NCBI GenBank assembly: GCA_043733485.1
Contig: JAYTGN010000107.1
Span: 1 to 64,000 of the forward strand
Reading direction: 5' to 3'
Length of the DNA: 64,000 nt
DNA from: Urbifossiella sp043733485
GTDB lineage: Bacteria; Planctomycetota; Planctomycetia; Gemmatales; Gemmataceae
Shown: piece after piece, positions 33,220 to 45,335 of the stretch
Position numbering within the stretch: the stretch's first letter is position 1
How the letters are laid out: each line of letters opens with the position of its first letter
Position numbers and translations under genes: made by a program
The notes under the pieces: generated by a model
Told to the model about the DNA's origin: nothing
What the model saw: the letters and a program-made list of their open reading frames with translations, nothing else
The model's database searches: none

Positions 33220-36200
33220 TTAGGCACCGAATTTTCGTCCGGTCGCTTTCCGAATGCCCGCTTGCATCGCACCGGCCATCGGCTTCACGAAGCGAAATCG
33301 GAGCACGTCCATGGCCGCGCGGCTCGCCGCGAGTACCCACGGATGCGTCGCGATGCGGCTGTGCGTCAGGTGATCGACGAGGGCGAAGAAGATCGGCGTG
33401 AGGAAGACGCCGAAGAGGGTGACGCCGACCATGCCGCCGAGTACGGCGATGCCCAACGCTTGCCGCATTTCCGCACCGGCCCCCGTGGCCATGGCCAGAG
33501 GCGCGACGCCGAGAATGAACGCGACCGACGTCATCATGATCGGGCGGAAGCGGAGGGTGCAGGCTTCGAGAACCGCGGTGCGTAAATCCGCGCCCTTATC
33601 GCGGGCCACCTTCGCGAACTCGACGATGAGGATCGCATTCTTGCAAGCGAGGCCGATGAGCACCACGAATCCGACCTGAGTGAAGATGTTGATGTCTTGC
33701 TTGAAGATGCCGGCCTTCGCCATCGGTGCGTTGATTGCCTTGATGACGTCGCGATCGAGCCAGCCGGCGGCTTGGAATACATTCTCGCCGCCGCCCCAAA
33801 ATTGCTCGGGAGTCAGACCCCAGAGCCGGAGCATTTCAACGGCGGAGCCGGGGTCGGTGAGCCAGACGCCCACGAGCGACGACGCCACGCAAACCGGCAC
33901 CACGAGTATGACGGCGAGCGGGAACGCCCAGCTTTCGTAGAGCGCGGCGAGAATGAGGAAGACGAACGCGACCGAGAGCGTGAAGACCATCACGGTGGTA
34001 TCGCCTCGGAAGGTGTATCCGCCGGGCAGGCGCAGTTCGGAACGGCCAGCCTTCTCCTCGAGGTAGGTCAGTTCGGTCCATTCGTAGGTCATGGTCTGGG
34101 CGGGGAGTTCCTGTTCGGCGAGTCGTTCCATGGCGAGGCGGAGGTCGCCGTTGCTCACGCCGGGTGCGACGTTCCCGTTCACGGCAGCGGCCGGATAAGT
34201 GTTGTAGCGCGTGATGACTTGCGGCCCACCGCGTTCGCGCACGGCCGTCACGGCGGCGAGCGGCACCATGTCGCCATGCTTGTTCCGCACCTTGATCTTG
34301 CGAATGTCGTCCACGCGGTCGCGGTGGCTCTGATCGGCTTGCACGTTCACTTGCCACGTGCGACCGAAGCGGTTGAAGTCGTTGACGTACTTGCTGCCCA
34401 TGCTGCCTTGCAGGGCCGAGGAGACGTCGGTGACTTCGACGCCGCGAGCGAGGCACGCCGCCCGGTCGATGTCGAGGTAAATCTGCGGCGTGTTCGTTTT
34501 GAAGACCGTGAACATGCCGCCGGCCTGGGGGAGGAGATTGGCCTTGTCCACGAAGTTGCGGGTTTGCATTTCGAGGGCGACGGCCCCGGCGTCGCCGCGA
34601 TCCTCGATCATGATGCGGAATCCGCCGGCGCGGCCGAGCCCGGACACGGCGGGTGCGCCGAACACATTCACCTGAGCGCCGGGAACCCGAGCCGCGAGTT
34701 GGGCCTGCAACCCTTGAATGATCTTCGCGGCATACAAGTCCGGATGCCGGCGCTCGGGGAAGTCTTTCAGGATGATGAACATCGACCCGAAGTTCGAGCC
34801 GTAGGCGCTGAGCACGAACGAGTTGCCGCCTATTCCGTTCGTGTGTGCGACCGGTCGCGCGCGGCGAATCCACACGCGTTCGCCCTTGCGTTCCACCTCC
34901 TCGGCACCCTCCTCGCCCGGCTTCGCGGGGATCTCCACCTCGTATTCGATGGCGACCTTGGCAATTTCCTGGAGCGTCTCGATGGTGCGTTCGGCGGAAG
35001 CGGAATCGGGAAGCTGGATGCTCGCGATGAGGTAGCCTTTGTCTTGGGACGGGATGAAGCCGGTGGGGAGCGATCGATAGCCGTAGGTGCCCGCCACCAG
35101 GAGCCCGGCGTAGCCCGCGAGTACGAAGAGCGGCACGCGCAATCCCATGCCGACGATGCGAACGTAGACCCGCCCCGTCCAAGAGAACGCGCGGTTGAAT
35201 GCGTCTGAGAAGAGCGTAAACGGCGAGAACGCGATTCCGACGATGCGACCGAGGAGGCTCGCCCTTCGTTCGCTCGAATGCTTCGGCTTCAAGAGCAAGG
35301 CCGCGAGCGCGGGGCTGAGCGTGAGTGAGTTCATCGTCGAGATCAAGGTCGAGATGGCAATCGTGAGCGCGAACTGGCGGAAGAACGAACCGACGAGGCC
35401 GGAGAGGAACGCACACGGAATGAAGACGGCGGAGAGTACGATGCCGACGGCCACGACGGGCCCCGCGACGTCTTCCATGGCGCGGATCGTGGCTTCGCGC
35501 GGCGCGAACCCGAGATCGAGTTTATGCTGCACGGCCTCGACCACCACGATGGCATCGTCCACGACGATACCGACCGCGAGAACGAGGCCGAAGAGCGTGA
35601 GGTTGTTGATGCTGAAACCGGCGACGTACATTGCCGCGAACGTCCCGATGATGGCGACCGGCACGGCCAAGAGGGGAATGACCGCGGCCCGCCAAGAGCC
35701 GAGGAACACGAGTACCACGAGTGCCACGAGCACGATCGCATCGCGGAGCGAGTAGAAGACCTCTTGAATCGAAGCGATAATGAAAGGAGCGGTGTCGTAG
35801 CCGATCTCCCACTTCACACCGGGCGGGAAGTCTTTTTCCAACTCCCGCATCTTGTCTTGGATGGCCGCGGAGGTCTCGACGGCGTTGGCATTCGAGAGCA
35901 GGAAGATGCCGAGGCCGGTGGTGGGCTTGCGATCGAAGCGCGAGGTGACGTCCGAATTCTTGGAGCCGAGTACGACGCGGGCCACATCCTTGATGCGAAC
36001 CAGTTGTCCTTCACTTCCCACCTTGAGCACGATGTCGCGGAACTCCTCCTCGGTGGTGAGCCGGCCGATGCCGCTGAGGGTGACCTGGAATGCTTGTTCG
36101 CGAGCGCCGCCGGTACTCTGTCCGATTTGCCCGGCAACGATCTGCGCGTTCTGGGTGCGGACCGCGGCAACCACGTCGCCGGGAGTGAGGCCGAGTTCCG

Positions 36201-36786
36201 CGAGTTTGTCGGGGTTCACCCAGATCCGCATCGAGTAGTCGCGCTGGCCGAAAATCGTCACGTCGCTGATGCCGGGAATGCGAGCAATCTCTTCCTTCAG
36301 ATGGAGCGAGGCGTAGTTGCTGAGGTACAACTGGTCGTAGCTTCCGTCGGGGCTGTTGAAGCTCACGGTGAGCAAGAGTTCCGGTGAACGCTTGCGCGTG
36401 GTGAGGCCCGTTTGGCGAACTTCGGGTGGAAGTTGCGGCATCGCCAGCGCGACGCGGTTCAGCACGCGAACCTGGCACATGTTCAAGTCGGTGCCGGGTC
36501 GAAATGTGACCGTGAGCGTATAGCTGCCGTCGTTCGTACATTGCGAAGTCATGTACATCATGTCTTCGACGCCGTTCACCTGCTGCTCGATCGGCGAGGC
36601 GATCGTGTCCGAAACGGTCTTCGCATCCGCACCCGGAAAGTTGCAATCGACTTGAATCGTGGGGGGGGTAACCTGCGGGTACTGAGCGATGGGAAGCTTG
36701 AAGACGGCGAGCGCGCCGGCGAGCAGCACCACGGCCGAGAGCACCGTGGCGAAGATCGGACGGTCGATGAAGTAACGAGGTATCAT
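33220..36786 (-). CDS. RND multidrug efflux transporter, HAE1 family (first pump)
   Basis: Encodes 1188 residues, about 140 longer than AcrB. Landmarks: MIPRYFIDRPIFATVLSAVV, SPIEQQVNGVEDMMYMTSQC, aspartate pair in GIVVDDAIVVVEAVQHKLDL, lysine in LIGLACKNAILIVEFAKVAR. Extra sequence compared with its neighbour: a charged insert in the porter domain near residue 640 (AKPGEEGAEEVERKGERVWI) and about 60 residues before TM10 (RLWGLTPEQFWGGGENVFQA). A basic C-terminal tail follows TM12. It starts 29 bp after the adaptor gene. The two pumps are homologous but not a recent duplication judging by these differences. Confidence 0.95.
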   Translation of the reverse strand: MIPRYFIDRPIFATVLSAVVLLAGALAVFKLPIAQYPQVTPPTIQVDCNFPGADAKTVSDTIASPIEQQVNGVEDMMYMTSQCTNDGSYTLTVTFRPGTDLNMCQVRVLNRVALAMPQLPPEVRQTGLTTRKRSPELLLTVSFNSPDGSYDQLYLSNYASLHLKEEIARIPGISDVTIFGQRDYSMRIWVNPDKLAELGLTPGDVVAAVRTQNAQIVAGQIGQSTGGAREQAFQVTLSGIGRLTTEEEFRDIVLKVGSEGQLVRIKDVARVVLGSKNSDVTSRFDRKPTTGLGIFLLSNANAVETSAAIQDKMRELEKDFPPGVKWEIGYDTAPFIIASIQEVFYSLRDAIVLVALVVLVFLGSWRAAVIPLLAVPVAIIGTFAAMYVAGFSINNLTLFGLVLAVGIVVDDAIVVVEAVQHKLDLGFAPREATIRAMEDVAGPVVAVGIVLSAVFIPCAFLSGLVGSFFRQFALTIAISTLISTMNSLTLSPALAALLLKPKHSSERRASLLGRIVGIAFSPFTLFSDAFNRAFSWTGRVYVRIVGMGLRVPLFVLAGYAGLLVAGTYGYRSLPTGFIPSQDKGYLIASIQLPDSASAERTIETLQEIAKVAIEYEVEIPAKPGEEGAEEVERKGERVWIRRARPVAHTNGIGGNSFVLSAYGSNFGSMFIILKDFPERRHPDLYAAKIIQGLQAQLAARVPGAQVNVFGAPAVSGLGRAGGFRIMIEDRGDAGAVALEMQTRNFVDKANLLPQAGGMFTVFKTNTPQIYLDIDRAACLARGVEVTDVSSALQGSMGSKYVNDFNRFGRTWQVNVQADQSHRDRVDDIRKIKVRNKHGDMVPLAAVTAVRERGGPQVITRYNTYPAAAVNGNVAPGVSNGDLRLAMERLAEQELPAQTMTYEWTELTYLEEKAGRSELRLPGGYTFRGDTTVMVFTLSVAFVFLILAALYESWAFPLAVILVVPVCVASSLVGVWLTDPGSAVEMLRLWGLTPEQFWGGGENVFQAAGWLDRDVIKAINAPMAKAGIFKQDINIFTQVGFVVLIGLACKNAILIVEFAKVARDKGADLRTAVLEACTLRFRPIMMTSVAFILGVAPLAMATGAGAEMRQALGIAVLGGMVGVTLFGVFLTPIFFALVDHLTHSRIATHPWVLAASRAAMDVLRFRFVKPMAGAMQAGIRKATGRKFGA

Positions 36787-36815
36787 AAAGGCCCGAAGTC
36801 CAGCGGCGAGGATCG

Positions 36816-38102
36816 TTACTTCTTCGAGTCGTTACCAGGCATCGCGAGTTTCTTATCGGAGGTGGTGCTGGCTTTGGGGTTCACCTTCATCCCGGCTCGC
36901 ACGCGCTGGAGGCCGCTCACGATGATGCGTTCGCCTGCCGCGAGGCCTTCATCGATGACGCGGAGCTTGCCGTCTTGCGGGCCGAGCTTCACGCGGCGAT
37001 AGATCGCCTCGTCTTTCTCGTTCACCACATAAACGAACCGCTGACCTTGGTCCGAACCAAGAGCCTCCTCGGGAATCAACATGCCGGGGTGTTCCTTGCC
37101 GACGGGCAATCGCACGCGCACGAACATGCCGGGCGAAAGGAGCTTCAAGCCCTTTTGTTCCGCACCCACGGCCGCAGCCGAGCCCACGAGCGCGGGAAGC
37201 GGAGCGAACTGGAGGCTCGGGTTCTTCATCTCCGCGCGGAACCTTAGCGTGCCGGTGTTCAGATCGAGTTGATTGTCCGCGAACGTGAGTGGAGCGGAGA
37301 ACGAGTGCCCCTCTTCGTCGGCGAGCCCGATGAGTACGTCGAGACGGGCGTCGCGCGACGACGTGATCTTCCCGGCGGCGATCAATTTGCGAAACATGAG
37401 GACGGTGCGTTCGTCGATGTCGAAGGAGACGTAGATGGGATCGAGGACAACGAGCCGCGTGAGCACGGTGTCGTTCGCTTTCACGACGTTGCCGGGATCG
37501 ACCATGTGTCGGCTGATGCGGCCCGTGTAGGGGGCGGCGATTTTCGTGTAGCTCAGTTGAATGTTCGCCGTATCGACCGCCGCGGAGGCAGCGTCCTTTT
37601 GGGCTTCCGAAGCGGCGAGCTGTGCGGTGTTCACATCCAAGGTCGCGCGGGCTTTATCGACATCGGTCTGCGCCGCGGCCGATTCTTCGGCGGCCTTGGC
37701 GGCGCGACGAAGCTCCGCCTTCGCCAGCAAGATCTGCGCCTTCCAGTTCGAGATGTCGGCCTTCGACTTTTCCAGATCGGCCGACACCTTCTTGGTCGCG
37801 GCCCGGTACAGTTCATCCTCGATGTCGAAGAGCGCCGCACCGGCGGTCACGAACTCGCCGTCCCGAAAGTACACCGACTTCAGTCGACCGGTGATCTCCG
37901 GCCGAACATCCACCATCCGGTAAGCTTCCGTACGGCCCGTGAAATCTTCGTAATCGGTGACGCCGCGACTGATGGGCACTTCCACGAACACATCGGGCGG
38001 TGCCGGTTTTAAGGCCGGTGCCACCGGCTTCGCGCACCCCGCGATTGCGAGAACCTGCGTTAGGAGAAGGAACGTGAACGGAAAGCGAGAAGCAATGGTC
38101 AT
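36816..38102 (-). CDS. RND efflux periplasmic adaptor (membrane fusion lipoprotein)
   Basis: Encodes 428 residues from ATG 38102. The signal FTFLLLTQVLAIAGCAKPV has a lipobox with Cys near residue 22. Order: beta-barrel/lipoyl start (YEDFTGRTEAYRMVDVRPEI; GRLKSVYFRDGEFVTAGAAL), alpha-helical hairpin about residues 100-180 (ISNWKAQILLAKAELRRAAK), second lipoyl half (IQLSYTKIAAPYTGRISRHM), barrel (VSFDIDERTVLMFRKLI) and membrane-proximal domain (LIPEEALGSDQGQRFVYVVN). It bridges the pump to an outer-membrane channel. First gene of the pump operon. No TolC-type channel gene occurs in the window. Confidence 0.95.
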   Translation of the reverse strand: MTIASRFPFTFLLLTQVLAIAGCAKPVAPALKPAPPDVFVEVPISRGVTDYEDFTGRTEAYRMVDVRPEITGRLKSVYFRDGEFVTAGAALFDIEDELYRAATKKVSADLEKSKADISNWKAQILLAKAELRRAAKAAEESAAAQTDVDKARATLDVNTAQLAASEAQKDAASAAVDTANIQLSYTKIAAPYTGRISRHMVDPGNVVKANDTVLTRLVVLDPIYVSFDIDERTVLMFRKLIAAGKITSSRDARLDVLIGLADEEGHSFSAPLTFADNQLDLNTGTLRFRAEMKNPSLQFAPLPALVGSAAAVGAEQKGLKLLSPGMFVRVRLPVGKEHPGMLIPEEALGSDQGQRFVYVVNEKDEAIYRRVKLGPQDGKLRVIDEGLAAGERIIVSGLQRVRAGMKVNPKASTTSDKKLAMPGNDSKK

Positions 38103-38305
38103 GGTCGGGTGTCGTCGGCTGGAGGGCAAGGCAGTGGGCAACCGGGGATACACACGGCTTGCCGCGGGTCTTACAGGAGCCAGTAGCAATGGTATCGCAC
38201 GCGACGGACGAATGGCAGATGGAGTTCGGCTTGGGAGTTGCATCCGACCGCGTGCTGCTCATAATCATTCTTAGTAGTCAACCTGTGATTGTTCAGGTCC
38301 GTCCA

Positions 38306-40627
<2,322 letters not shown>

Positions 40628-40640
40628 TCCAACTCACCCC

Positions 40641-42041
40641 TTACGCCAGGATGGGCTTCACGATCTTGCCGTGAACATCCGTCAAGCGGTAGTCGCGGCC
40701 TTGGAAGCGGAACGTCAGCCGTTCGTGGTCGACGCCGAGCAAGTGCAGCATGGTGGCGTGGAGGTCGAAGACCTCGACGACGTTCTCCGCGGCATGGTAG
40801 CCGAAGTCGTCGGTGGCTCCATGCGTGACGCCACCCTTGATGCCGCCGCCGGCCATCCACAACGAGAAGCCCTTCATGTGGTGGTCGCGGCCGCTGCCGC
40901 CCTGCGACATCGGCGTGCGCCCGAACTCGCCGGTGCACACGATCAGCGTGTCCTCGAACATGCCGAGTCGCTTCAGATCCTTGATCAGTGCCGCGCACGG
41001 TTGGTCGATCTCGGCGATCTTCTGCTTGATGCCGTCTTTCACGCCGCCGTGGTGATCCCAGTCGCGGTTGTAGAGTTGGATGAAGCGAACGCCCTTCTGG
41101 GCCAGGCGACGCGCGAGCAGGCAGTTCGCGCCGAACGAGCCGTCGGAACCCTTGACGCCGTAGCTTTCGAGGACGGCCTTCGGTTCTTGCGAAATGTCCA
41201 TGAGAGCGGGCACGCTCGCCTGCATCTTGAACGCGAGTTCGTACTGCGAAATCCGCGTTGCGATCTCGGGGTCGTCCACGACGCCGTTCTGAAGTTGGTT
41301 CAATCGGGAAACGGCGTCGATGACGTCCTTCTGTTTCGCGCGGTCGACGCCGGGCGGATTGGTGAGGTAAAGAACGGGGTCGCCTTGGCCGCGGAGGTGG
41401 ACGCCCTGGAATTTGCCCGGCAGGAAGCCGGCGCTCCATTGCCGCGACGCGATCGGCTGCATCTGCCCACCGCGGCTCGACGTGAGCACCACGAATCCCG
41501 GCAAATCTTCCGTCTCCGAGCCCAAGCCGTACGTGATCCACGAACCCATGCTCGGGCGACCGGAGACGCTCGACCCGGAGTTCATGAAGGTGTGGGCCGG
41601 ATCGTGGTTGATCGCTTCCGTTTTCATCGAACGGATCATGCAGAGGTCGTCGGCCACGGTAGGGAGGTGCGTGAACAGTTCGTTCATCTCGATGCCGCCG
41701 GCGCCGTGCTTCTTGAAGCCCCATTGCGGGCCGAGGCAAGTCAGCTTCGCGCCTTGAAGCTGCGCGATCGGCTGGCCCTTGGTGATGGAGTCGGGCATCG
41801 GCTGGCCGTCGTTCTTCGCGAGCACCGGCTTGTTGTCGTACAGTTCGAGGTGGCTCGGCCCGCCGGCCATCACGAGGAAGATGACTCGCTTCGCCTTCGG
41901 CTTCACATGCGACTTCGTGATGACGCCCTTGGTGCCCGCGGCCTGCGCCTGTTGGAACAACGAGGCGAGCGCCATCGCACCCAGCCCACGGCACGATTGA
42001 CCGAGGAAGGTGCGGCGCTGTTGCTGAGTGATCGGATTCAT
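40641..42041 (-). CDS. DUF1501 domain protein with Tat-type signal
   Basis: Encodes 466 residues from ATG 42041. QQQRRTFLGQSCRGLGAMAL is a twin-arginine-like leader. The body matches DUF1501: VIFLVMAGGPSHLELYDNKP, NHDPAHTFMNSGSSVSGRPS, FIQLYNRDWDHHGGVKDGIK, IVCTGEFGRTPMSQGGSGRD, HATMLHLLGVDHERLTFRFQ. The fold is of the alkaline-phosphatase/sulfatase superfamily. In planctomycetes it is almost always paired with a cytochrome-c/DUF1549/DUF1553 gene; here that gene is upstream but separated by an unrelated gene. Likely acts outside the cytoplasm. Confidence 0.92.
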   Translation of the reverse strand: MNPITQQQRRTFLGQSCRGLGAMALASLFQQAQAAGTKGVITKSHVKPKAKRVIFLVMAGGPSHLELYDNKPVLAKNDGQPMPDSITKGQPIAQLQGAKLTCLGPQWGFKKHGAGGIEMNELFTHLPTVADDLCMIRSMKTEAINHDPAHTFMNSGSSVSGRPSMGSWITYGLGSETEDLPGFVVLTSSRGGQMQPIASRQWSAGFLPGKFQGVHLRGQGDPVLYLTNPPGVDRAKQKDVIDAVSRLNQLQNGVVDDPEIATRISQYELAFKMQASVPALMDISQEPKAVLESYGVKGSDGSFGANCLLARRLAQKGVRFIQLYNRDWDHHGGVKDGIKQKIAEIDQPCAALIKDLKRLGMFEDTLIVCTGEFGRTPMSQGGSGRDHHMKGFSLWMAGGGIKGGVTHGATDDFGYHAAENVVEVFDLHATMLHLLGVDHERLTFRFQGRDYRLTDVHGKIVKPILA

Positions 42042-42092
42042 GATGAACTCCAAGTAGCTTCAGCCAACACGGTGAATCGGTACAACGCTCCG

Positions 42093-42608
42093 TCAATTCA
42101 CTCTACCGAACATCCACAATAGACCAGCGTCAGGGTAAGTAACGATTTCGTCTCCATCCACGAATGATGCAACTGTGATCCAGTTGTGTATCGGCGATTG
42201 CTCCTCAAAGTCGAGGCTCCCTCGGTTCACATTAAGCCGTGGATCATGCTTATCATCCAGGAACTCACGAACCACTTGACCGCGACGAACCACGATTAAT
42301 TGCCCGTACGGAACCGAGTCGTTGTATCCTGCGAAAACTAACTCCTCACGGCCGGCAAGTGCTTTCCACATTTCAGCCGAAATCGATGCAAGATATCCCG
42401 TTTGGTCGTTGAAGACGGTCCATTCACCAGATTCGTGGATGAAGAGCGCCACTCGACTGCGCCACTTTCCATTTGTTGTTGCAGCGTCAATAGCTTCGTT
42501 CCACTTCACTTTCATTGGCGGTCCCAACTCGGCGAGTCCGATGCAATCCGAAAAGCGCTGCATGGCTTCGGCAATGGGTAGCCGGATTCGAGCGTAGCTC
42601 GGGCACAT
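42093..42608 (-). CDS. Hypothetical protein inserted between PSD1 and DUF1501 genes
   Basis: Encodes 171 residues from ATG 42608 (MCPSYARIRLPIAEAMQRFS), six bases after the PSD1 stop. Soluble, no signal peptide. Conserved-looking motifs: KVKWNEAIDAATTNGKWRSR, ESGEWTVFNDQTGYLASI, FAGYNDSVPYGQLIVVRRGQ, LLWMFGRVN. This style occurs in stand-alone small proteins near polymorphic-toxin or immunity loci, but I cannot name the family. Base and codon use are visibly less GC-rich than in both neighbours, which suggests later insertion into the operon. Confidence 0.7.
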   Translation of the reverse strand: MCPSYARIRLPIAEAMQRFSDCIGLAELGPPMKVKWNEAIDAATTNGKWRSRVALFIHESGEWTVFNDQTGYLASISAEMWKALAGREELVFAGYNDSVPYGQLIVVRRGQVVREFLDDKHDPRLNVNRGSLDFEEQSPIHNWITVASFVDGDEIVTYPDAGLLWMFGRVN

Positions 42609-42613
42609 ACGAT

Positions 42614-44965
42614 TCACTGCCTCGTAATCGTTTCGTGTAGGTTCAGCACCACGCGGCAAACGCTGGTCCACGCGGCAAGTTCGGCCAGGTTCATGTCGGC
42701 GGGCACCTTCACCTCGCCGACCGCGAGTAACTTCTTCGCCTCGTCGGGCTTCTCCGCGTACTCCTTGCGGTGCTTCGCCAACATGCCGAGGAGAATCTTC
42801 GCCTCAGCGTCCTTCGGCAAACGGCCCGTGGCACGCGCGAACATCGAGGCGATGCGTGCCTCGTCCTGGCCGCCATCGGCAAGCAACTTCACGGCGAACG
42901 CCTTCGCGGCTTCCACGAACTCGGGATCGTTCAAGAGCACGAGTGCCTGCTGCGGGATGTTGGAACGCGGCCGCTCGGCCGTGCATTCCTCGCGGCTCGT
43001 GGCATCGAAGGCAACCATCGCCGGATGCGGGAAGCTCCGCTGCCAGTGGGTGTACATGCCGCGACGATAGGTCTTCTCGCCGGCGTCCTTCTGCCATTCT
43101 CGCGTGGGGAAGTTCAGGGCCGCCCAGTAGCCGAGGGGTTGGTACGGCTTCACGCTTTCGCCGCCAATCTTCGGGCTGAGCAGACCGGCGATGGAGAGCG
43201 CGTTATCGCGGACGAACTCGGCTTCGAGCCGCCATCGCGATTGCCGGGCGAAGAGCTTGTTGAACGGATCGCGTTCGCGCGACACCGGCGTCTCGACCGA
43301 CGATTGCTTGTACGTTTGCGACGTGACCATGAGCCGCACGATGTGTTTCACGTCCCATTCATGCCCGACTTCCTTCGGGTGCAAGCTTTGAAACTCCATT
43401 GCCAGCCAATCCAGCAACTCGGGGTGCGTGGGAAGTTGACCCTGGGTGCCTGTTTCCTCCAGCGATCGGGCGATGCCGTAGCCGAAGAAGAGCTTCCATA
43501 GGCGGTTCGCGGCGACGCGAGCCGTAAGCGGGTTCTCGGGCGCGACCGTCCACTTCGCCAAGTCGAGGCGATTGTAGCGACCGTTCTTTAAGGGAAGCGG
43601 CGGCAAAAATCCCGGCGTGTTCGGAAGCATGACTTCGCCGGACTTGTCTTGCCAGTTGCCGCGAGCCAGGATGCGCACCACCCGCGGCGTCGTCGCCGTT
43701 GTGACCAGCGTCTTCGGGATTGTGGCCTCGAAGTCCGTCTTCGCCTTCGTTGCCGCGGCGACCGCATCGCGCTCCCGCTTGAGGATGGCCTGCGGCAACA
43801 CCGTCGAACGAACCGCGAGTTGGGTCTGGGCGACTGCGACGGCATCCGTCAGTTCCTTCAATCGCGCGTCCTGCTCGGGCGTACTCACGACAAGGCCCGG
43901 CTCTCGCCGGCCAATCGGAGACTCCTGTACGTCCGCGAAGAACGCCGCGGTGGCGTAGAAGTCTTTCTGCGTGTACGGGTCGAACTTGTGGTTGTGGCAC
44001 TCGGCACACATGATCGTGCCGCCGAGCCAGACCTGGCCGTAGTTGCGAACGCGATCGGAAGAGTACTTCGCGATGTATTCTTCCGCCTGGGCCCCGCCTT
44101 CCTCCGTCGTTTGAAGCAAGCGGTTGTAGGCGGTGGCCACCCGCTGCGAACGAGTCGGGTTCGGCAACAGATCCCCGGCCAATTGTTCGACTGTGAATTG
44201 GTCGAACGGCCGATTCGCATTGAACGAGTCGATCACCCACTCGCGGTAGGGTGCGACGTTGATCTCGTTATCGCTGTGGTAGCCGGCCGAGTCCGCGAAG
44301 CGAACGAGGTCGAGCCACCAGACGGCCATTCGTTCGCCGTAGTGCGGCGAGGCCAGCAAGCGGTCCACGAGCTTCTCGTAAGCATCGGGTGCTTTGTCGT
44401 TCGCGAAAGCCTTCACCTCGCCGGGCGTCGGCGGGAGGCCGGTGAGATCGAGCGCGAGCCGGCGAATGAGCGTGGCGCGATCCGCCTCCGCACTTGGAGC
44501 AACGCCTTCTTGCTTCAAGCGGTACTGGAGGAACGCGTCGATGGGGTGGCGAATGGCGTCCACTTTCGGAACGTCGGGGCGCGTCAACTTTGCGAACGAC
44601 CAATGTTCCGAGTACTTTCCACCTTCTGCGATCCACTGCTTGAAGAGGCCAATCTGTTCCGGCGTGAGCGGCGGCTTCTTCGACTTCGTCGGCGGCATCA
44701 CTTCCTCCGCATCTTTCGAGGTGATCCGTGCGAGAAGTTTGCTGGCCTCCGGTTTGCCGGGCTCGATCGCGCCGCTCTTGACTGCGACATCGCGAAGGTC
44801 GAGCCGCAGGTCGGCCTTGCGAGCTTTTTCGTCCGGGCCGTGGCAGGCGTAGCATTGCGTGGCGAGAATCGGGCGGATGTCCCGGTTGAAGTCCACCGGG
44901 GCAGCAATCGTTGCCGAGTCGGTGAGCAGGAAGAGTACACACGCGATCGTGATCGTTTTTCGCAT
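42614..44965 (-). CDS. PSD1-type cytochrome c / DUF1549 / DUF1553 protein
   Basis: Encodes 783 residues from ATG 44965, with a signal peptide (ITIACVLFLLTDSATIAAP). Domain order: planctomycete cytochrome c (CYACHGPDEKARKADLRLDL, haem motif CYACH near residue 38; distal VMPPTKSKKPPLTPEQI), DUF1549 (LALDLTGLPPTPGEVKAF; a second CxxCH, MCAECHNHKFDPYTQKDFY) and DUF1553 (NPLTARVAANRLWKLFFGYG; VKHIVRLMVTSQTYKQSS; RSNIPQQALVLLNDPEFVEA). Such proteins are thought to take part in periplasmic redox or sulfated polysaccharide use; the role is unproven. Partner of the DUF1501 gene downstream. Confidence 0.94.
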   Translation of the reverse strand: MRKTITIACVLFLLTDSATIAAPVDFNRDIRPILATQCYACHGPDEKARKADLRLDLRDVAVKSGAIEPGKPEASKLLARITSKDAEEVMPPTKSKKPPLTPEQIGLFKQWIAEGGKYSEHWSFAKLTRPDVPKVDAIRHPIDAFLQYRLKQEGVAPSAEADRATLIRRLALDLTGLPPTPGEVKAFANDKAPDAYEKLVDRLLASPHYGERMAVWWLDLVRFADSAGYHSDNEINVAPYREWVIDSFNANRPFDQFTVEQLAGDLLPNPTRSQRVATAYNRLLQTTEEGGAQAEEYIAKYSSDRVRNYGQVWLGGTIMCAECHNHKFDPYTQKDFYATAAFFADVQESPIGRREPGLVVSTPEQDARLKELTDAVAVAQTQLAVRSTVLPQAILKRERDAVAAATKAKTDFEATIPKTLVTTATTPRVVRILARGNWQDKSGEVMLPNTPGFLPPLPLKNGRYNRLDLAKWTVAPENPLTARVAANRLWKLFFGYGIARSLEETGTQGQLPTHPELLDWLAMEFQSLHPKEVGHEWDVKHIVRLMVTSQTYKQSSVETPVSRERDPFNKLFARQSRWRLEAEFVRDNALSIAGLLSPKIGGESVKPYQPLGYWAALNFPTREWQKDAGEKTYRRGMYTHWQRSFPHPAMVAFDATSREECTAERPRSNIPQQALVLLNDPEFVEAAKAFAVKLLADGGQDEARIASMFARATGRLPKDAEAKILLGMLAKHRKEYAEKPDEAKKLLAVGEVKVPADMNLAELAAWTSVCRVVLNLHETITRQ

Positions 44966-45114
44966 GATCGGTACTTGCGGGCGGGAGCGTGGGGGGTGAG
45001 GTAGGAATTGTATCCGAAGTTCGCCCGAGTTCACTTTGAAATGACTGCTCGGTGGCAGGCTCGTAGAATTGCTCGAATCGAACCTCGCTGCCCGCAGCGA
45101 ACTCGGTGAACGAC

Positions 45115-45187
<73 letters not shown>

Positions 45188-45335
45188 ATGCCATCGTCAG
45201 TGACATGATTTGCAGATCAGCGAAGCGCTGGAGCGAACGGGGGTGAGGTACTTCAAATCATTCCCTCATTCCCGCGAATAGACTCTCTGAAACCCCACAC
45301 CCGGTTTGCGGGTATCTTCTGGCAGAGGCTCGTTC

